Positions 1 to 7,906 of a DNA stretch of 64,000 nucleotides are shown here, piece after piece. The notes under the pieces were generated by a model, which was not told where the DNA came from, made no database searches, and was given only the letters and a program-made list of their open reading frames with translations. The stretch covers positions 70,291-134,290 of the forward strand of contig JBGAHE010000004.1 of the NCBI GenBank assembly GCA_044226365.1, written 5' to 3'. Positions within the stretch are counted from its first letter, which is position 1. The number at the start of each line of letters is the position of its first letter. The position numbers and the translations under genes were made by a program. The stretch comes from JALHNI01 sp044226365 (lineage in GTDB: Bacteria > Acidobacteriota > Terriglobia > Bryobacterales > Bryobacteraceae).

Positions 1-266
1 CGCCCAAACGCCTCAGCATAGGCCGCCAGCAAATCCTCATTGATGCGCACCGCGTGCGCGCTCACCGCCGGCGCCCAATGCACTCGGATGTCGATATGGC
101 CGCGATGCAGCCGCTGCTTGATCGCCGCCCGGATCGGTGCTTCAAACGCATCCAGTTGCGCCGGCAGATGAAAGTGCAGATCCAAGCCCCGATGGTTCAC
201 GCTCTTCAGCGTCACCGTCAGGTCGCCCGCCGGCAGCGTCCGCCGCACCAGGGCATAACCAGTCAT
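1..266 (-). CDS. yicC: YicC-family protein, N-terminal part (gene runs off the window start)
   Basis: The reverse strand from the ATG at 266 reads an 88-residue N-terminus that opens MTGYALVRR and continues through LKSVNHRGLDLHFHLPAQL and an RGHIDIRVHW segment. The MTGYA opening and the SVNHR..D...RLP-like block are the hallmark of the YicC family. E. coli YicC is described as an RNA endonuclease acting on small RNAs; that role is family knowledge, not seen here. The C-terminal two thirds lie outside the window. The gene is too short here for confident domain limits beyond the N-terminal block. It lies downstream of, and on the same strand as, the MsbA-like gene, about 100 bases away. Confidence 0.85.
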   Translation of the reverse strand, partial: MTGYALVRRTLPAGDLTVTLKSVNHRGLDLHFHLPAQLDAFEAPIRAAIKQRLHRGHIDIRVHWAPAVSAHAVRINEDLLAAYAEAFG

Positions 267-364
267 GCTTTTTGCAGGCAATCGTTTCGTACTTCCTATT
301 CTCGAGACAGTTTCAGTTACTGTAGCTCAGTGTTTCGCCCGCAGTTGCGATGGCCGCGGCGAGC

Positions 365-2200
365 CTACGCGTTACCCTCAGGCTGCTCGATCAGCGCTTG
401 CTCCGGCGTCAGATACTGCAGCTCATGCAGCCGCTGATAGATCCCGCCGCCCGCCACCAACTCCGCGTGCGTCCCGATCTCCGACACGCGGCCGCGATCA
501 AGCACCACGATCTTATCGGCGCGCCGGATCGTGGAAAGACGGTGCGCAATCACAATCACCGTTCGCCCCGCGATCAGATTCGCCAACGCCTTCTGCACCA
601 GCATCTCGCTCTCGGTGTCCAAATGCGACGTCGCCTCGTCCAGCACCAGAATTGGCGCATTCTTCAATAACGCCCGCGCAATCGAAAGCCGCTGCCGCTG
701 CCCGCCGCTCAGCTTCGTACCGCGCTCGCCCACCACCGTCTCGTAGCCCTGCGGCATCGCCAGAATGAACTCTTCCGCCAGCGCGTGCCGCGCCGCTTCG
801 CGCACTTCTTCCTCGGTCGCCTCCGGCCGTCCGTAGCGAATGTTGTTCAGGATCGTGTCGTTGAACAGAAATGTCTCCTGCGCCACCAGACCAATCTGAC
901 TCCGCAGACTCGCCACCTGCAGTTCCCGCACATCCACGCCGTCAATCGCCAGCGTTCCTCGCTCCAGGTCGTAGAACCGCAGCACCAGGCTCGCCAGCGT
1001 CGTCTTCCCCGCGCCGCTCGGCCCCACCAGCGCGCACACCTCGCCGGCGTTCACCGTAAGGTCCACGCCATTCAGCGCATCGGTTTCCGCGTTCGGATAA
1101 CGGAAGTGCGCCTCGCTGAAGGTGATCGACGATCGGAAGCCTTCCAGCTTCTTCGCGCCGGGCCGGTCCGTCAGCGCCACCGGCGTGTCCAGATACTCAA
1201 ACACCTTCTGCGACGCGCCGCTCGCCTGCTGGAAGATCTGGTGAATGCCCGTCAGCCGTTTCACCGGCTCGTACAACATCAGCAGCGCCACCATGAAGCT
1301 GGAGAACTCACCCGCCGTCATCTGCTGCGCCTTGATCTGATCGCGCGCATACGTCAACAGCACCACAATCGTAATCGCCGCAAAAAACTCGATCATCGGC
1401 GAAGCCAGCGCCTGCTGCAGCACGTACTTCAGGTTCGCCCGCTTCAACTGCGCCGCTGTCCGGGCAAAGCGTTCGCTCTCCAGCCGCTCGGCGCCAAACG
1501 CCTTCACCACCTGCTGCCCGGAGAGGGTCTCCTGCAGCACCTCGTTCAAATCCGCCGCGTTGTCCTGCGCCTTGCGGGTCGTCCCGCGCAGCCGCTTGCC
1601 GATGCGCGCCGTCGGGATCAGCACAAACGGCAACAGCGTCAGGCTCGCCACCGCCAGCCGCCAATCCTTCTGCATCAGCACCGCCAACAGGAACACCGCG
1701 GTAAACGTCTGGCGCAGCCAATCCGCCAGCAGATGCGACATCGCCACCTGAATCTTCTCGATGTCGTTCATGATCGACGACATCAGCCGTCCCGTCGAGT
1801 TCGCCGCAAAGAACGTCGCATCCTGCCGCAGCACATGGTCGAACACGCGCTGTCGTAAGTCCGTCACCACCGAGAGACCAATGGAATTGATCAGGTAGTT
1901 CCCGAAGTAGTCAAACAGCCCCTTCAGCAAAAACACTGTTAGGATGCTTGCGGCCACCATCGTCCACACGTTCTGCACCGTCGAAGGCAACAGATCGTTC
2001 AGATGCACCGCTCCCCAGCCGAACGGCCACTCGAACAGCAGCACCGGCCGGTCCGCCGTCTCTGGTCGCAACACGCGATCGAACACCGGCTCAATCAGAC
2101 GCGCCATGAACCCTTGCATGGCGCCCACACCCGCCATCAGCAGAATCGACATCAGCAGGCGCGGCCAGTACGGCTGCGCCAGGCGCAGCAACCGCTTCAT
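365..2200 (-). CDS. msbA: MsbA-like ABC exporter (fused permease-ATPase)
   Basis: A 611-residue ABC half-transporter with an N-terminal six-helix exporter domain (about residues 20-310) and a C-terminal ATPase. The ATPase shows Walker A GPSGAGKTT, signature LSGGQRQRLSIARA and Walker B ILVLDEATS, followed by an H-loop in IVIAHRLST. Length and order match MsbA/type IV exporters that flip lipid A or other lipids across the inner membrane. The open frame extends 35 codons further upstream, but the ATG at 2200 was chosen because it starts at MKRLLRLAQPYW, as in the family, and forms an ATGA overlap with the upstream glycosyltransferase stop. That context supports a lipid or glycolipid export role. 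A general multidrug exporter is the alternative. Confidence 0.85.
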   Translation of the reverse strand: MKRLLRLAQPYWPRLLMSILLMAGVGAMQGFMARLIEPVFDRVLRPETADRPVLLFEWPFGWGAVHLNDLLPSTVQNVWTMVAASILTVFLLKGLFDYFGNYLINSIGLSVVTDLRQRVFDHVLRQDATFFAANSTGRLMSSIMNDIEKIQVAMSHLLADWLRQTFTAVFLLAVLMQKDWRLAVASLTLLPFVLIPTARIGKRLRGTTRKAQDNAADLNEVLQETLSGQQVVKAFGAERLESERFARTAAQLKRANLKYVLQQALASPMIEFFAAITIVVLLTYARDQIKAQQMTAGEFSSFMVALLMLYEPVKRLTGIHQIFQQASGASQKVFEYLDTPVALTDRPGAKKLEGFRSSITFSEAHFRYPNAETDALNGVDLTVNAGEVCALVGPSGAGKTTLASLVLRFYDLERGTLAIDGVDVRELQVASLRSQIGLVAQETFLFNDTILNNIRYGRPEATEEEVREAARHALAEEFILAMPQGYETVVGERGTKLSGGQRQRLSIARALLKNAPILVLDEATSHLDTESEMLVQKALANLIAGRTVIVIAHRLSTIRRADKIVVLDRGRVSEIGTHAELVAGGGIYQRLHELQYLTPEQALIEQPEGNA

Positions 2201-3093
2201 GCCGAGACTCCCGCGCGCAGTCGGCTCAACGCTCCGGTCACCTGTTCCACGGTCGTCGCCTGCAAACCCACTAACGTCTCGTTCGCCGTTCGCCACGGCG
2301 CCCACACCACCGGATCGGACGTCCCGTAAAGCACCACCACCGGCACGCCAAACGCTGCCGCCATGTGCGCCGGCCCGGAATCATTGCCCAGAAACAGACT
2401 GGCTCCCGCCAGCACCTGCTTGGTCTGCTCCAGCGGACCCGCCACCGTCCGCCATTCCCCAAACGCCGCAAAATCGTCGTGCGGCGCGCCAATGATCACC
2501 GGCTCCATCTCGAGCTTCTCCGCCACAAACTTTGCCGCCGCTGCAAACCGTTCCGCCGGCCATTGCTTATCCAGCGCCGACGCAAACGGATGAATCACCG
2601 CATAACGCTTCGCGGGCGCTTCCGCCCACCGCGCCGCCTGCAACTGGGCCCGGGGAATCTCCCCGCGCGGACATCCCAGATAAAACATGGCCGACGCTAA
2701 ATGTTCCGCTGTGTGCACCGTGCGTTCTTCGCCGAGAATCTCCTGCGCCCGTGGTATGCGCACGTTATACAACCACGCCCCGGCCTGATGCCGGAAGCCC
2801 GCTCGCCACCGCGAACCGGACGCCGCCGTCATCCATAAACTGCGTGATCCGCCATGGAAATTCAAACACAACGCACTTCCGCGCGCCGCGCCCAGCCCGG
2901 GCGGCACAATCTCATCGAGCGCCGGATGCCCCGTAAAAACCGCCGCAAACCGATCCTCCACCACCATGCGCACCCGTAAATCCGGCCGCGCCGCGTGCAG
3001 AATCGCGAGCGCCGGTGTCGTCAAAACACAATCGCCCAAAGAACGGATACGGAGAATGGTGACCCGCGCGCCTTCGGCGAGATCGTCCAGCAT
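2197..3093 (-). CDS. Glycosyltransferase family 9 (ADP-heptose:LPS heptosyltransferase-like)
   Basis: A 298-residue protein with the GT9 layout: an N-terminal Rossmann half starting near ILRIRSLGDCVLTTPAL and a C-terminal donor-binding half with FLGNDSGPAHMAAAFGVP and VVLYGTSDP. The NDSGPAH motif is typical of heptosyltransferases that add heptose to lipopolysaccharide core. It sits between a Trm112-like gene (15 bases upstream) and the MsbA-like exporter (4-base overlap), so a cell-envelope operon is likely. The ATG at 3093 follows an AAGGA-like site. The sugar donor and acceptor cannot be told from the sequence. Confidence 0.87.
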   Translation of the reverse strand: MLDDLAEGARVTILRIRSLGDCVLTTPALAILHAARPDLRVRMVVEDRFAAVFTGHPALDEIVPPGLGAARGSALCLNFHGGSRSLWMTAASGSRWRAGFRHQAGAWLYNVRIPRAQEILGEERTVHTAEHLASAMFYLGCPRGEIPRAQLQAARWAEAPAKRYAVIHPFASALDKQWPAERFAAAAKFVAEKLEMEPVIIGAPHDDFAAFGEWRTVAGPLEQTKQVLAGASLFLGNDSGPAHMAAAFGVPVVVLYGTSDPVVWAPWRTANETLVGLQATTVEQVTGALSRLRAGVSA

Positions 3094-3108
3094 GCGGAAG
3101 TGGAATCC

Positions 3109-3279
3109 TTAGTCCTCGACCTTGGCTTCCTCCACCAGCATCACCGGAATGTCATCGCGGATCGGGTACACGCGGTGGCATTGCACACACTTCAAGCCGC
3201 TCCCGTTCGGTTTCATCTCCACCGTGGTCTTGCACAGCGGACAAACCAGAATCTCGAGTAGCTCTTTGCTGATGGCCAT
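3109..3279 (-). CDS. Trm112-like zinc-ribbon protein (56 aa)
   Basis: Reading the reverse strand from the ATG at 3279 gives a 56-residue protein starting MAISKELLEILVCPLCK and ending VMLVEEAKVED. Four cysteines in two CxxC pairs (residues 13/16 and 31/34) and the YPIRDDIPVML segment are the signature of the Trm112/YcaR (UPF0434) family. Bacterial members are small zinc-ribbon proteins often next to lipid A or LPS genes. Eukaryotic and archaeal Trm112 activates methyltransferases. The gene falls below the usual ORF length cutoff. It is first in the operon with the glycosyltransferase and MsbA-like genes. Confidence 0.88.
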   Translation of the reverse strand: MAISKELLEILVCPLCKTTVEMKPNGSGLKCVQCHRVYPIRDDIPVMLVEEAKVED

Positions 3280-3361
3280 AAGCACCTCTCAGTCTAGCTC
3301 AAGCTGCTTCGCCGGAGCGCTGTGGCCCCCGCCCGCTCCAGCGCGATACGATCGAGATTCC

Positions 3362-4339
3362 ATGCGCCGAACCCTGGTTCGCACCCTGATCCCGGTCGCC
3401 CTCCTCGCCGCCCTCGCCGCCTGCCGTGCCCAGCCGGAACGCGTCATCGGCGTAGTCCCCAAAGGCGCCAATCACCTCTTCTGGCAAACCGTCCGCGCCG
3501 GCGCCATCAAAGCCGGCGCCGAATGCGGCGCCCGCATCGAATGGAACGCCCCCTCCCTCGAAGTCGATTCCAGCCGCCAGATCGAAATCGTCGAGTCGAT
3601 GGTCAATCGCCATCTCGCCGGCATCTCGCTCGCCCCCGTCGATCGCCGCGCTCTCGTCCGAATCGTCGAACGCGCCGCCGCCGAGAATATCCCCGTCGCC
3701 ATCTTTGACTCCGCCATCGACACCACCCGCCGCCTCACCTACGTCGCCACCAACAACGAAGAAGGCGGCCGCATGGCCGCGCGCCGCCTCGCGGCCACCA
3801 TCGGCGAAACCGGCCAGGTCGGCGTCATCGGCTTCATGCCCGGCTCCGCCGCCACCGAAGAGCGCGAACTCGGCTTCATCTCGGAAATTCGCGACCATTA
3901 CCCTCGCATCGAAATGGTCGGCCTCAAGTTCGCCATGGCCGATCGTGCCAAGGCCCTCGCTCTCACCGAGAACCTCCTCACCGCCTACCCGAAACTCGCC
4001 GGCCTCTTCGCCGACAACGAAAGCTCAACCGCCGGCGCCGTCCAGGCCCTCAAAACCCGCGGCGCCAGGCAAGTCAAACTCGTCGCCTTCGACGCTTCAG
4101 ACGCCCTGATCAACGACCTCAAAGCCGGCTGGATCGATGCCCTCGTCGTCCAGAATCCGTTCCTCATGGGCTACGAGTCCACCCGCGCCATCTGCCGCAA
4201 ACTCGCCGGTGAAACGCCCGCTGCCTTCCTCGATAGCGGCGCCACCCTCGTCACCCCCGCCAACCTCGCCCAGCCCTCCATCCAGAACCTGCTCTTCCCC
4301 CCCATTCAGCAATACCTCCCCGGAAGCTCTTCCCACTAA
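3362..4339 (+). CDS. Sugar-type periplasmic binding lipoprotein (LacI/RbsB-like fold)
   Basis: A 325-residue protein starting MRRTLVRTLIPVALLAALAAC, with a lipobox cysteine at about residue 21, so it is probably an outer- or inner-membrane lipoprotein. The mature part follows the Peripla_BP_4 pattern: VIGVVPKGANHLFWQTVRAG, an ISLAPVDRRALV block, PVAIFDSAID, and GLFADNESSTAGAVQAL near the hinge. Such proteins bind sugars or autoinducer-like ligands for ABC importers. No ATPase or permease gene is adjacent, so its partner is elsewhere or it works alone. The ATG at 3362 was chosen because the longer open frame would place the signal sequence internally. Its stop overlaps the next start (TAATG). 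Confidence 0.85.
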   Translation: MRRTLVRTLIPVALLAALAACRAQPERVIGVVPKGANHLFWQTVRAGAIKAGAECGARIEWNAPSLEVDSSRQIEIVESMVNRHLAGISLAPVDRRALVRIVERAAAENIPVAIFDSAIDTTRRLTYVATNNEEGGRMAARRLAATIGETGQVGVIGFMPGSAATEERELGFISEIRDHYPRIEMVGLKFAMADRAKALALTENLLTAYPKLAGLFADNESSTAGAVQALKTRGARQVKLVAFDASDALINDLKAGWIDALVVQNPFLMGYESTRAICRKLAGETPAAFLDSGATLVTPANLAQPSIQNLLFPPIQQYLPGSSSH

Positions 4340-6447
4340 TGCGGCCACGACTTCTCTGCCTCCTCCTCCTCATCCTTCAGCCCTTCGCCTTCTACTCGCA
4401 CGTTCTCGTCAACCCTGAGTTCCACATCCCCTGGGACATCTTCGGCTTCCACACCCCCCTGTTCACCTTCCAGGCCCGCGAACTCCGCCACGGCAACTTC
4501 CCTCTCTGGAACCCGCTCATCTACTGCGGCTACCCCGGCTACGCCGACATCCAGGCCCAGACCTTTTATCCCCCCGCCTGGGGCGTCTGGCTCGCCCGCA
4601 ACCTCTCCTCGCGCCCCATCGAAGGCTACCTCCTGCAATGGTTCGATTGCCTCCACATGATGCTCGCCGGCCTGCTCATGTACTGGTTTCTCCGCCGCCT
4701 GGGTTGCTCACGCCCCGTGGCCCTGTTCGGCGGCACCGGCTTTGAACTCTCCGCCTTCTTCGCGAGCCAGGCCCAACACGTCGGCGCCATCTGCGTCACC
4801 GCCTGGCTGCCCCTCTGCTGGCTCGGCATTTACGAACTCCGCCACCGCTGGCATCCCCGCTGGTTCGCCCTCCTCGTCCTCGGGCTCTCCGGCGCCCTCC
4901 TCGGCGGCTTCACCGCTGTTACCTACGCCGTCTTCACCGCCACCGTCCTGTTCGCCTGCGGACTCTGGCTCACCCGCGACGCCGACCGTCTCATCCTCCC
5001 CCGCCTCCTCGCCGCCTTCGCCACCACCGCCGGACTCCTGGCCATCCAACTCCTCCCCGCCGCCGAGCTTGCCAACCTCTCCTTCGCCAAGCTCCGCGCC
5101 AACTGGTACACCGGCGGCGGTCTCCCCGTTGAAGCCTGGAAGGCCATCTTCTGGCCCAACGCCCTCGGTGTCTTTGAACCCGCCAAAGTCACCGTCCCCT
5201 TCAACTTCACGTTCCTCTACCTCTACAACGGCGTGCTCCCCCTCGCCCTCACCGTCCTCGCTTTCTTCTGGCCTGGCCGCCGCACCCGCATGGCCGCCGT
5301 CCTGACCCTGGTCCTGTTCCTGCTCTGCTTCGGCACCCATCTCCCCGGCTTCGCCACCGCCTTTGAGTTGCTCCCCCGCAGCCTGCGCGGCGGCTGGTAC
5401 GCCGAGTTCTTTGTCAGCGTCTTCAGCGGCGCCCTCTTCCTCACCGCCGCGCTCCTCCTGCAGAAGCTCCCCGGCCACCGCTGGAAATGGGCCGCCGCCT
5501 TTGCCCTCGCCCTCGAACTTCTCTGGGCCGGCAGCCGCCGCCCCATGAATACCGACACCACCAGTTGGGCCTGGCAAGGCGGCGAAACCACCATCGACGG
5601 CGTCAAGGAGATCGTCGCCCATCTCCATCAGCAACTCGACCGCACCCAGCCCCCCCTCCGCATCGACAACCTCGACCTCCTCTTCCATTTCTCCATGTCC
5701 GCCCCCGCCCGCCCCTTCCCCACGCCCGGCGGCGACAACCCCTTCGCCCCCCTCCGCGTCCTCGAACTCCGTCGCCAATTCACCCGCGGCAACGAATGGG
5801 AGCGCAACCTCGTCGTCAATCGCCCGGACTCGCCCTGGCTCCCCTTCCTCAACACCGGCCTTCTCGCCGCCCAACTCGAAGGCCTCCCCGAAGACCAGCT
5901 CGCCGCCGCCGGCTGGCAACGCGATCCCAGCACCTACTTCATCCGCGTCTACCGCCACCAGAACCCCCAACCCCGCTTCTTCCTGGTAGGCCATGTCCGC
6001 TGGGCTCCCGACACCCCCGCCAGCCGCCTCCTCCTCGACCGTCTCCTCACCGAACCCGACGGTCTCCGCCACACCGCCGTCGTCGAAGGTCCTCCCGTCC
6101 CCGTCACCTCCGCCGGTGACGTCCGTGTACTACACTACGCCTCCAACCGCATCGAGCTCGAGACCAGCGCACCCGGCCCCTCCTACCTGGTTTCCTCCGA
6201 AACCGACTACCCCGGCTGGCAGACCACCCTCGACGGCCACCCCGTCCCCACCCGCCCCACCAACTACGCCTTCCGCGGCCTCCCGGTCCCGGCCGGAAAG
6301 CACCACCTCACCATGAAGTTCCGCCCCCCACCCCTCATTTGGGGCGCCGCAATCAGTACCACCGTACTACTAGCGCTCCTGGTCTCTGTGATATTCTTAG
6401 GGAGTCCGAGCCACCCTAGCTCAGTTGGTAGAGCGGCTGATTCGTAA
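4339..6447 (+). CDS. YfhO-like polytopic membrane protein
   Basis: A 702-residue protein with an N-terminal membrane segment, a loop with FPLWNPLIYCGYPGYADIQ, about a dozen hydrophobic segments in the first 400 residues, a soluble stretch, and a last helix near ISTTVLLALLVSVIFL. The FPLWNP..YCGYP motif is typical of the YfhO/GT-C-like family, linked in other bacteria to glycosylation of lipoteichoic acid or other glycolipids. The catalytic role here is inferred. The start overlaps the stop of the binding lipoprotein. The frame stays open into tRNA-Thr and stops at the TAA at 6445-6447, so the last dozen codons double as tRNA sequence. The true C-terminus therefore needs care. Confidence 0.78.
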   Translation: MRPRLLCLLLLILQPFAFYSHVLVNPEFHIPWDIFGFHTPLFTFQARELRHGNFPLWNPLIYCGYPGYADIQAQTFYPPAWGVWLARNLSSRPIEGYLLQWFDCLHMMLAGLLMYWFLRRLGCSRPVALFGGTGFELSAFFASQAQHVGAICVTAWLPLCWLGIYELRHRWHPRWFALLVLGLSGALLGGFTAVTYAVFTATVLFACGLWLTRDADRLILPRLLAAFATTAGLLAIQLLPAAELANLSFAKLRANWYTGGGLPVEAWKAIFWPNALGVFEPAKVTVPFNFTFLYLYNGVLPLALTVLAFFWPGRRTRMAAVLTLVLFLLCFGTHLPGFATAFELLPRSLRGGWYAEFFVSVFSGALFLTAALLLQKLPGHRWKWAAAFALALELLWAGSRRPMNTDTTSWAWQGGETTIDGVKEIVAHLHQQLDRTQPPLRIDNLDLLFHFSMSAPARPFPTPGGDNPFAPLRVLELRRQFTRGNEWERNLVVNRPDSPWLPFLNTGLLAAQLEGLPEDQLAAAGWQRDPSTYFIRVYRHQNPQPRFFLVGHVRWAPDTPASRLLLDRLLTEPDGLRHTAVVEGPPVPVTSAGDVRVLHYASNRIELETSAPGPSYLVSSETDYPGWQTTLDGHPVPTRPTNYAFRGLPVPAGKHHLTMKFRPPPLIWGAAISTTVLLALLVSVIFLGSPSHPSSVGRAADS

Positions 6448-6485
6448 TCAGCAGGTCGCCAGTTCGATCCTGGCGGGTGGCTCCA
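6410..6485 (+). tRNA. tRNA-Thr (anticodon CGT)
   Basis: A complete 76-base cloverleaf: acceptor stem GCCACCC/GGGTGGC, D-arm GCTCAGTTGGTAGAGC, anticodon stem GCTGA/TCAGC with loop TTCGTAA (anticodon CGT at 6443-6445, reading ACG), T-arm GCCAG-TTCGATC-CTGGC, discriminator T and an encoded CCA at 6483-6485. It lies at the edge of the accessory island. The upstream YfhO-like frame ends inside it, with the TAA stop taking the last anticodon base. Confidence 0.97.
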
Positions 6486-6501
6486 GATTTTTCAGTAGTT
6501 T

Positions 6502-6534
6502 ACGGGCGATTCGGCATTGCGCTGAGTCGCCCGT
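6502..6534 (+). terminator. Hairpin terminator downstream of tRNA-Thr
   Basis: A 14-bp stem, ACGGGCGATTCGGC pairing with GCTGAGTCGCCCGT (two G-U pairs), closes a 5-base ATTGC loop and is followed by TTCGCTTT. Placement 16 bases after the tRNA CCA fits a rho-independent terminator. The tail is only moderately T-rich. Confidence 0.65.
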
Positions 6535-6543
6535 TTCGCTTTC

Positions 6544-6579
6544 ATACAGGTCTTATACAGGTTCTTTTTCGCGAAAAAG
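6544..6579. repeat. ATACAGGT direct repeats and a perfect 16-bp palindrome at the IS edge
   Basis: ATACAGGT occurs at 6544-6551 and again at 6555-6562, an 11-base period. A perfect palindrome, CTTTTTCGCGAAAAAG, fills 6564-6579 and touches the left end of the insertion sequence at 6580. The function is unknown. Integrase arm-type sites or an insertion hotspot are possible readings. Confidence 0.6.
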
Positions 6580-6605
6580 TGAACTGAACCGGGAAAGTCG
6601 GAGGC
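6580..6605 (+). repeat. IS3-family left terminal inverted repeat
   Basis: Twenty-six bases beginning TGAACTGAACCGGG and ending TCGGAGGC. It matches the reverse complement of 7881-7906 at 21 positions, with mismatches at positions 6, 8, 9, 17 and 18. Confidence 0.88.
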
Positions 6606-6618
6606 GAAATAATCTTAG

Positions 6619-7524
6619 TTACGCCGCGATGGCCTGGGCATCCAGGATAGCGTAGTAGCGTTGCTCAGCTTCGGCCGGCGGAATGTTGCCGATGGGCTCC
6701 ATCAGCCGACGATGATTAAACCAGTCGATCCATTCGAGAGTCGCAAACTCGACGGCCTCGAAAGAACGCCAAGGCCCGCGTCGGTGAATCAGTTCGGCCT
6801 TATACAGGCCGTTGATCGTCTCAGCCAGCGCGTTGTCATAAGAATCACCGACGCTTCCTACTGACGGCTCGATGCCCGCTGCCGCCAAACGCTCGGTGTA
6901 CTTAATCGATACGTATTGAGACCCACGGTCGGAATGGTGCACTAACCTGCTACGGCGCACGGGCTTCCGCGCGTGGAGAGCCTGTTCCAGCGCGTCCAGC
7001 ACGAAGCCGGCATGCGCGCTCCGGCTGACGCGCCAGCCCACGATTCGCCGGGCGTAAGCATCAATGACGAAGGCGACGTAGACAAAGCCGCTCCACGTTG
7101 CGACGTAAGTGAAATCGGAAAGCCAGAGTTGATTCGGTGCGGGTGCGTGGAACTGCCGCTGCACGTGATCGAGCGGACATGGGATCGCTGGGTTGCTGAT
7201 CGTCGTACGGACCGGCTTGCCGCGCACCACGCCCGCCAGCCCCAAGTGACGCATGATGCGCGCCACCGTGCATCGCGCCACCCGGAAGCCCTCGCGCCAT
7301 AACTGCCGCCACACCTTACGCACGCCATAAACCGCAAAGTTCTCCATGAAGACGCGCTTCACTTCGATGCTCAAGGTCTCATCTCGTTGGGCGCGTTTGG
7401 CGCGTAACGATGGATCGCGCCGCTGGGCGACGTGCGCGTGGTAAGTCGATGGGGCGATGGGCAACACGCGGCACATCGGCTCGACCCCATACTCTTTCCG
7501 GTGATCGTCAATGAAGGCGATCAT
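6619..7524 (-). CDS. IS3-family transposase OrfB (DDE integrase core)
   Basis: A 301-residue protein with an N-terminal HTH_21-like block (VYGVRKVWRQL...RCTVARIMRHLGL) and a C-terminal rve integrase core. The catalytic triad is visible as D in WLSDFTYV, D in VHHSDRGSQY and E in LAETINGLYK. The protein ends with a typical WIDWFNHRRLMEPIG..PPAEAE tail. Its ATG at 7524 forms an ATGA overlap with the OrfA stop. Many IS3 elements make an OrfAB fusion by frameshifting; no clear slippery A-run is seen at this junction, so translational coupling is as likely here. Confidence 0.93.
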   Translation of the reverse strand: MIAFIDDHRKEYGVEPMCRVLPIAPSTYHAHVAQRRDPSLRAKRAQRDETLSIEVKRVFMENFAVYGVRKVWRQLWREGFRVARCTVARIMRHLGLAGVVRGKPVRTTISNPAIPCPLDHVQRQFHAPAPNQLWLSDFTYVATWSGFVYVAFVIDAYARRIVGWRVSRSAHAGFVLDALEQALHARKPVRRSRLVHHSDRGSQYVSIKYTERLAAAGIEPSVGSVGDSYDNALAETINGLYKAELIHRRGPWRSFEAVEFATLEWIDWFNHRRLMEPIGNIPPAEAEQRYYAILDAQAIAA

Positions 7525-7856
7525 GGCTTCGGACGGCGGTCGAGCTCCGCCATCGCAAAATACGCCGATGCTTTGCGCAGGATCTCATTCGCCTGCCGCA
7601 GTTCCCGGTTCTCGCGTTCGAGCGCTTTCAGCTTCTCCGCGACCTCCGACGGAATTCCGGCCCGGGCTCCGCGGTCGACTTCCTGCTCCTTCACCCACTC
7701 ATTGAGCGTCTGCGCCGTGCATCCGATCTTCGCCGCTACTGAACTCACCGTTGCCCATCGTGATGGGTGCTCCTTCTCGTGCTCGAGCACCATCCGGATC
7801 GCCCGCTCCCGCACTTCCGGCGAAAAACTCATTCTCGTCTTCTTCTCTCTGCTCAT
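7521..7856 (-). CDS. IS3-family transposase OrfA (HTH_Tnp_1)
   Basis: A 111-residue protein with the HTH_Tnp_1 pattern: a helix-turn-helix in ERAIRMVLEHEKEHPSRWAT...VAAKIGCTAQTLNEWVK and a C-terminal leucine-zipper-like coil in EKLKALERENRELRQANEILR. OrfA binds the terminal repeats and dimerises through the coil. A GGAGGAG-type ribosome site sits just before the ATG at 7856. The frame ends in the ATGA junction with OrfB. Confidence 0.92.
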   Translation of the reverse strand: MSREKKTRMSFSPEVRERAIRMVLEHEKEHPSRWATVSSVAAKIGCTAQTLNEWVKEQEVDRGARAGIPSEVAEKLKALERENRELRQANEILRKASAYFAMAELDRRPKP

Positions 7857-7880
7857 GGCTCCTCCTTCTCAGGATATTGA

Positions 7881-7906
7881 GCCTCCGATCTTCCCGGCGC
7901 GGTTCA
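7881..7906 (-). repeat. IS3-family right terminal inverted repeat
   Basis: Read on the minus strand this begins TGAACCGCGCCGGGAA and pairs with 6580-6605. It lies just upstream of the OrfA ribosome-binding region, so it probably overlaps the element's own promoter region. Confidence 0.88.

Larger units (their letters stand above)
6580..7906 (-). mobile_element. Complete IS3-family insertion sequence (1,327 bp)
   Basis: The element has two overlapping minus-strand frames (OrfA 7521-7856 and OrfB 6619-7524) and 26-base terminal inverted repeats. The left end is TGAACTGAACCGGGAA and onward; the right end read in reverse is TGAACCGCGCCGGGAA and onward; 21 of 26 positions match. The TG...CA termini agree with IS3 practice. 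No target-site duplication is seen: the left flank ends GAAAAAG and the right flank begins AACCTATC. Both frames look intact, so the element may still be active. Confidence 0.9.

Noticed and set aside
3122..3361. An 80-codon N-terminal extension of the binding lipoprotein
   Set aside because: The extension runs antisense through the Trm112-like gene and would bury the lipoprotein signal sequence inside the protein. The ATG at 3362 is the natural start.
4708..6072. A long minus-strand open frame (over 450 codons) opposite the YfhO-like gene
   Set aside because: It is very rich in Gly and Glu with no family motif, as expected of a shadow frame opposite GC-rich coding DNA. The plus-strand gene explains the interval.
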